Source: Thermomicrobiales bacterium
Lineage (GTDB): Bacteria; Chloroflexota; Chloroflexia; Thermomicrobiales; UBA6265
Assembly: GCA_030447145.1 (NCBI GenBank)
Contig: JAUJLY010000005.1
Span: 1-26,323, forward strand
Length of the DNA stretch: 26,323 nt
Direction of reading: 5' to 3'
Shown here: piece after piece, positions 22,483 to 26,323 of the stretch
How positions within the stretch are numbered: the first letter of the stretch is position 1
Layout of the letters: each line of letters starts with the position of its first letter
Notes under the pieces: generated by a model
The model's input: only the letters and a program-made list of their open reading frames with translations
Databases searched by the model: none
What the model was told of the DNA's origin: nothing
Made by a program: the position numbers and the translations under genes

Positions 22483-22897
22483 GAGCGCAACTCCTACTTC
22501 CTGAAACGCTTGCAGTCGGGAACGCCATCGGGCACAACACAACCACCGCGCCAACATGGCGCGCAACTCCGAGAGTCTATCACACGGCGCATCCACCTTC
22601 GCCAAGGGGCTTCCAGACGGGCTAGCAGGCGATGGCACGGACATTACAGTGATTCCCAACGAGGATGATGCGTCAGCAGGAGGGTGTAGCAGAGGACTTG
22701 CGGTGCTTGCAGCCTTTTCGTGTCCACCAATGCAGCAATGTCCTCCTGACAGGGGGCACGGGACCCATTCGGCAGGCTCAGCGTAGGCTACTGCTGCGTC
22801 AAGTCGTCCGCTACACACATGCAACCGCTCTGTCCCTGGAGGACAGCCTGCAAGCGCAACCGGCCAATCGGGATGACGGCATTTCGTCCGCTCGGGC
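22483..22897. other. Intergenic region upstream of rplY, holding repeat C
   Basis: No gene is supported. On the minus strand TAGACT (plus 22574-22579) lies about 90 nt before the L25 start and could be its -10 box, with TTGGCG about 20 nt upstream, a longer spacer than ideal. The middle is occupied by the truncated repeat copy C (22686-22775). Confidence 0.35.
22686..22775. repeat. Dispersed intergenic repeat, copy C (truncated)
   Basis: About 90 bp match the core of copies A and B: TGTAGCAGAGGACTTGCGGTG and AATGCAGCAATGTCCTCCTG. Stem arms GAGGAC (22692-22697) and GCAATGTCCTC (22735-22745) are kept. Minus-strand translation gives CQEDIAALVDTKRLQAPQVL. The flanks are unrelated to A and B, so this copy is a shorter or eroded one. 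It has the same orientation as A and B. Confidence 0.75.
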
Positions 22898-23884
22898 TCA
22901 CTTCTCGCAAAGCGTTCGCTCGATACGATCGAGCAATGCCGGGGTGATCTCGTCGCCGAGCGATTTCACTGCCTGCAGTAGACCGCCGACAACGGGCGGA
23001 AACCGGGGCTCGCGAGTGGTCGCTGTCGGCCATTCCTTTGAGAGGCATGACGTGAACGGTTCGGTGATGAGTGGCCCGGCAGCGAAGACACCGCCTGTCG
23101 GGTAAACGTCGACGGAATCCCCCGCTGGATAGAGGATGCGGATGGCGGCAAGCGCAATCTCGGCGAGTTTCTGGCCCGCAGTGATGACGATCTCCCGAGC
23201 GACGGCGTCGTACCCCGCGATGCGCACGACCTCCGGTGCGATGGACGACACCTGATCCCGGGTGAAGGCATCCGCGTAGACCACGCGAATGATCTCGCGC
23301 ACAGAATCGAGCCCGTAGTGTTGGCAGACGAAGGGGAGAAGCGCCGTAGGGTTGCCGCGCCCATCGTTGGCACGCGTAGCGGCAATGACCGCTTGCAAAC
23401 CGATATACCAGGCACTGCCTTCGTCGCCCAAGAGGTAGCCCAGGCCGGCTGTTACGGCTTCATTCCCCCTGGTGTCCACTCCGTACCCAATCGAACCCCC
23501 TCCAGCAATCACCACGACGCCGTGGGCGCCTGCCGACGCGCCGTACAGGTTCGAGACATAGTCGGCATCGACCCAGATTGTCTCCGGGCTGAAGAGCTCG
23601 CGCACGATGGCCTCGAAGACGTGACTGGCCCGATGCTCTCGTGCCGCACTGGTCAGGCCCATACCTGTCGCGACGATCTCTCCTGCTTCACGGCCGGTAG
23701 CCCGCAGGACATCGAGCGCGGCTCCCTGGATGGCAAGCCGGTTGGTTTCCCGTCCGTTCGGGCCATGAATGTGATCGCATGGTGTGCCGCTTCCCTCACC
23801 GAGGATCGTTCCATCCCGCTGGGCAAGGATTGCTCTGGTCGAGGTCTGGCCACCGTCGATGGCCAGGATCAGGTCTCGCGTCAT
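22898..23884 (-). CDS. BadF/BadG/BcrA/BcrD-family sugar kinase (N-acetylglucosamine kinase-like)
   Basis: The 328-residue protein is an ASKHA-fold ATPase. Seen: the phosphate 1 loop LAIDGGQTSTRAIL (about 7-20), the catalytic-type VDADYVSNLYGA, the phosphate 2 loop VVIAGGGSIGYGVD, the family signature GLGYLLGDEGSAWYIG, and the adenosine-site PTGGVFAAGPL. In this family the layout is that of N-acetylglucosamine kinases and BadF-type ATPases. It starts 7 nt after the NanE stop, so the two form an operon. With NanE upstream, phosphorylation of ManNAc or GlcNAc is the simplest role. The ATG has no strong ribosome site, which fits coupling to the upstream gene. It ends in TGA at 22898. Confidence 0.88.
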   Translation of the reverse strand: MTRDLILAIDGGQTSTRAILAQRDGTILGEGSGTPCDHIHGPNGRETNRLAIQGAALDVLRATGREAGEIVATGMGLTSAAREHRASHVFEAIVRELFSPETIWVDADYVSNLYGASAGAHGVVVIAGGGSIGYGVDTRGNEAVTAGLGYLLGDEGSAWYIGLQAVIAATRANDGRGNPTALLPFVCQHYGLDSVREIIRVVYADAFTRDQVSSIAPEVVRIAGYDAVAREIVITAGQKLAEIALAAIRILYPAGDSVDVYPTGGVFAAGPLITEPFTSCLSKEWPTATTREPRFPPVVGGLLQAVKSLGDEITPALLDRIERTLCEK

Positions 23885-23891
23885 GGTCGCA

Positions 23892-24602
23892 TCAGGGCTG
23901 CATGGCTGACACAAAGCGGGAAGTGATTGCCATTGGGTTGGTGATTGCCGTACCCACGACCACAAACGAGGCACCGATCCGCAGCGCCTCCGCGGCCTGC
24001 TCGGGTGTCCAGATGCGTCCTTCCGCGAAAACCGGTACCGGCGAGTACTTCACGAGCCAGGTCAACAGGCCAAAATCCGGGTCGACGGATTCCGTCTTGC
24101 TTTCGCGGGTGTATCCGCTGAGGGTCGTTCCTACGGCATCTGCACCCGCGTCCACTGCACCCGCGAGATCCTCCCGGGTGGCGAGATCGGCGAAGGCGAG
24201 GGCCCCCCGCTCATGGATCACGCGAATAATGTCCGCCAGGTGCTCGCCATTCGGGCGGAACCGGTTGGTCCCATCAAGCGCAACAAGCGGCACACCTGTT
24301 TCCAGGATCGCCTCTGCATCCTTGACGGTCGGTGTGATCGTCACCGGGCTATCCTCATACTCAACCTTGTTGATGCCGAGTACCGGCAACGACGTTGCCT
24401 TCATGACCGCACGAATATCCTCCGCACCATTCACGCGGAGGGTCCTGGCGCCGCCAATCTCTGCCGCCTGTGCCATGAGCGCCATCGTTGCCGCCCCATG
24501 CAACGGGTTTCCGGGCCGTGCCTGGCATGAAACAACAAGGCCGCCGTGCAGGCCGGCCAGTCGCCGCCTACGCTCTATCGCCTCGGAAGTCTTTCTGGTC
24601 AT
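23892..24602 (-). CDS. nanE: N-acetylmannosamine-6-phosphate 2-epimerase
   Basis: The 236-residue TIM-barrel enzyme interconverts ManNAc-6-phosphate and GlcNAc-6-phosphate in sialic acid and amino-sugar catabolism. Family motifs: GGLVVSCQARPGNPLHG (N-terminal substrate loop), LPVLGINKVEYEDSPVTITP, ETGVPLVALDGTNRFRP, FADLATREDLAGAVDAGAD, AVGTTLSGYT, and the C-terminal PVFAEGRIWTPEQAAEAL, then GASFVVVGTAIT with the phosphate-binding loop. The ATG at 24602 has GAGG 8 nt upstream; an earlier in-frame ATG would add a poorly conserved 40 residues. It is first in a two-gene operon with the kinase. No NanA lyase or NagA/NagB is in the window. Confidence 0.93.
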   Translation of the reverse strand: MTRKTSEAIERRRRLAGLHGGLVVSCQARPGNPLHGAATMALMAQAAEIGGARTLRVNGAEDIRAVMKATSLPVLGINKVEYEDSPVTITPTVKDAEAILETGVPLVALDGTNRFRPNGEHLADIIRVIHERGALAFADLATREDLAGAVDAGADAVGTTLSGYTRESKTESVDPDFGLLTWLVKYSPVPVFAEGRIWTPEQAAEALRIGASFVVVGTAITNPMAITSRFVSAMQP

Positions 24603-24751
24603 GAGATTACCTCGTTGCTGGGATGGTACACCCATCCGGAACAGTGCAGCGTCGATCTCGCCATTGTGCACGAGGCACACATCCCCATGGAACGGGCAGG
24701 GTGGTTGGACGCTGGCACGCAACGGAGAGCATCCCCGATTCCTTCGTTACC

Positions 24752-24781
24752 TTGACGAAGGCTCTTCTTTTTCCGTAGCAT
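24752..24781 (+). promoter_or_regulatory. Promoter of the ABC importer operon
   Basis: TTGACG (24752-24757), an 18-nt spacer and TAGCAT (24776-24781) give a start near 24789. A CCTTCGT / ACGAAGG inverted repeat (24741-24761) overlaps the -35 and is followed by a T-rich run, so it may be an operator or a terminator of upstream readthrough. Confidence 0.55.
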
Positions 24782-24788
24782 GACAAGA

Positions 24789-24992
24789 ATTTCCACGCGG
24801 ATGGGGCAATGGGGCCCCGACCATCCGATGGCAGCCTACATGTATGAGAAGCTCCGGCGCACGGGGGCGGCTTCGAGAACCGCGGCGATCCATCCAGCCA
24901 GGTAGTGGGGAATCGGCAAACACGGTTGAACATGGTCCTGCAGACAGGACCACGCTTGTCGGGAATTCGAGCAAACTCCGAAGGAGGCCGCT
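24789..24992 (+). other. 200-nt leader of the ABC operon with a hairpin
   Basis: No gene is seen here. A perfect 8-bp hairpin TGGTCCTG / CAGGACCA with loop CAGA lies at 24934-24953, about 40 nt before the permease start. Being a near-palindrome, it may instead be a DNA operator. Confidence 0.4.
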
Positions 24993-25940
24993 GTGGGCCG
25001 GTACCTGATTCGTCGTAGCCTCATCTCGGTCGTGACGTTGATCGCGATCAGCATGATTATCTATTCGATCATCTTCATCGCGCCGGGCGACCCGTTAGGC
25101 GAGTTGGCGGCCAACCCCAATGTCTCGCCAGAGGTCAGGCAGCGCATCCGCGAGAGCTATGGTCTCGATGACCCGCTTTACATCCAGTACTTCAAGTGGG
25201 CGAGAGCCTACTTTCTCGAGTTTGACTGGGGAACGTCTTTCACCTCCCGTGTACCGGTGAAGGATTATTTGCTTGACCGCCTTGCCGTGTCACTCTCCAT
25301 TTCCGGCACGGCGTTCCTGCTTGGCATCGCAATCGCGATTCCGGTCGGCGTCATCTCCGCAATCAAGCAGTACTCCTGGTTCGACAACATCGCAACGACC
25401 TTTGCGTTTATCGGCTTCAGCATTCCGACCTTCTTCTCCGGTTTGCTGCTCATCCTCCTCTTCAGCGTGAAACTCGGCTGGCTGCCATTTATCTACAATT
25501 CCAACGTTTCGGGAGTCTGGCCGCTCCTGAAACAGTCGATCATGCCCATCACGGTACTGGCGCTCTTTAGCTCGGCACAGCTTACCCGCTTTGTTCGAGC
25601 CTCGATGCTGGAGACGATCAACCAGGACTACATCCGTACAGCCCGCGCGAAGGGTTTGCGGGAGCAGGCCGTGATCGTCCTCCACGCGATGCGAAATGCG
25701 TTGATTCCAGTGATCACGATCATCGCCTTGCAGCTGCCCGGCGTCATCGGTGGAGCGGTCATCACCGAGCAGATCTTCCTGATCCCGGGAATCGGCAGCG
25801 CGCTCATTAAGGCCCTGTCCTCCAAGGACATTCCCGTCGTGATGGCGATCACCTTCGGCATTGCGGTGGCGGTCGTGCTCTTCAATATCGTTGCGGATGT
25901 CCTCTACGCGATCATGGATCCGCGCATCAAGTACCAATAG
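24993..25940 (+). CDS. ABC transporter permease, DppB/OppB type
   Basis: The 315-residue inner-membrane subunit has six spans. It begins MGRYLIRRSLISVVTLIAIS and has the long periplasmic loop with PGDPLGEL and SYGLDDPLYIQYFKW, typical of DppB/OppB. The cytoplasmic EAA loop is RFVRASMLETINQDYIRTARAKGL, contacting the ATPase subunits. It ends VLYAIMDPRIKYQ, the standard C-terminus. The GTG start has AAGGAGG 6 nt upstream. It is the first gene after the promoter at 24752; the partner permease follows 63 nt later. The family imports peptides, nickel or some oligosaccharides. Divergence from nanE and the kinase hints at an amino-sugar or muropeptide substrate, but no binding protein is in the window. 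Confidence 0.94.
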   Translation: MGRYLIRRSLISVVTLIAISMIIYSIIFIAPGDPLGELAANPNVSPEVRQRIRESYGLDDPLYIQYFKWARAYFLEFDWGTSFTSRVPVKDYLLDRLAVSLSISGTAFLLGIAIAIPVGVISAIKQYSWFDNIATTFAFIGFSIPTFFSGLLLILLFSVKLGWLPFIYNSNVSGVWPLLKQSIMPITVLALFSSAQLTRFVRASMLETINQDYIRTARAKGLREQAVIVLHAMRNALIPVITIIALQLPGVIGGAVITEQIFLIPGIGSALIKALSSKDIPVVMAITFGIAVAVVLFNIVADVLYAIMDPRIKYQ

Positions 25941-26003
25941 TCGTTACAGGTCACCGGCAGAATTCCAGATGCGGTGTGTTATCGACCGGGGAGATAATGA
26001 TTC

Positions 26004-26323
26004 ATGGCAGAGAACTCATCGCCAACGCTGCTTGCTACAGAGCAGCGAGAGGACCGAAAGACCCTGGCAAGTGCAGAAGCGCTGCGGGTTCGCCCCCAAC
26101 GCACGCTCTGGGGAAATGCCTGGCGACAGTTTCGTCATCACCGTCTTGCCATGGCGGGTCTGTTCATCTTCATCTTTTTCATCCTGCTCTGCTTTGTTGG
26201 GCCGCTCGTCTACAGTGAGCTCTATTTCTCTCCGTTCAAATACACGACGAGCCTGACGCCCGGGAGTGAGGGCCGGGTGCTCGGCACGGACTCCATGGGC
26301 CAGGACTTACTGGCGCGTATCCT
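26004..26323 (+). CDS. ABC transporter permease, DppC/OppC type (partial)
   Basis: About 106 codons from the ATG (GGGGAG upstream) run off the right edge. The N-terminal tail is followed by WRQFRHHRLAMAGLFIFIFF, the first span, and VLGTDSMGQDLLARI, the canonical LGTDxxGRDxxSR-type motif of OppC/DppC. It pairs with the DppB-type permease just upstream to form the transmembrane channel. Unlike most relatives, the family Arg in GRD is a Gln here (GQD), which is a common variant. The remainder, and the expected ATPase and binding-protein genes, lie outside the window. Confidence 0.92.
   Translation, partial: MAENSSPTLLATEQREDRKTLASAEALRVRPQRTLWGNAWRQFRHHRLAMAGLFIFIFFILLCFVGPLVYSELYFSPFKYTTSLTPGSEGRVLGTDSMGQDLLARI

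Noticed and set aside
24603..24722. N-terminal extension of nanE with a VCLVHNGEIDA stretch resembling class II glutamine amidotransferases
   Set aside because: Only about ten residues match, no catalytic Cys start is near, and NanE has a better start at 24602. I treat it as coincidence or at most a tiny relic.

Overview
This is a high-GC bacterial chromosome segment. Gene order and protein types suggest Chloroflexota, probably a relative of the Thermomicrobia. That is inference from the DUF2089/SHOCT/DUF4097 envelope module, a PimA-like mannosyltransferase beside a CDP-alcohol phosphatidyltransferase, and the promoter style; there is no rRNA or marker gene here to prove it. No tRNA, rRNA, CRISPR array, transposase or prophage gene was seen.

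Layout. 0.3-3.7 kb: a PLP aminotransferase (minus) and a divergent secreted LysM/C39-like peptidase protein (plus), each behind a well-formed promoter; the aminotransferase has a leader of about 350 nt. 3.9-8.05 kb (minus): a DUF2089 zinc-ribbon regulator, a SHOCT-like protein, a DUF4097 protein, a 78-residue protein and an MFS exporter. 8.4-10.1 kb: a small SH3-like protein and a second MFS exporter. 10.4-13.4 kb: an unusual fusion of a PhnP-type metallo-beta-lactamase phosphodiesterase with a calcineurin-like phosphoesterase, then an EamA transporter. 13.6-16.6 kb: an apparent phosphoinositide/mannolipid operon (PimA-like GT4, CDP-alcohol phosphatidyltransferase, single-span membrane protein) followed by an orphan DNA methyltransferase. 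16.6-21.2 kb: a Tat-type sulfite-oxidase family enzyme, a CDF metal exporter, CrcB, an inositol-monophosphatase-like enzyme and a nitrilase-superfamily enzyme. Three of these five genes are broken, by in-frame amber codons or frameshifts. 21.2-21.4 kb: a self-contained small transcription unit with a near-perfect promoter, a full-length Shine-Dalgarno sequence, a 15-codon ORF, mutually exclusive hairpins and a strong terminator. 21.8-24.6 kb (minus): ribosomal protein L25, and an amino-sugar pair (NanE epimerase plus a BadF/BcrA-type kinase). 25-26.3 kb (plus): the first two genes of an oligopeptide-type ABC importer, the second cut by the window end.

The observations most worth following are the 15-codon transcription unit at 21.19-21.41 kb; a previously unannotated intergenic repeat family with three same-orientation copies (about 12.0, 21.5 and 22.7 kb); the cluster of disrupted genes at 17.4-21.0 kb; and the two-phosphoesterase fusion at 10.4 kb.
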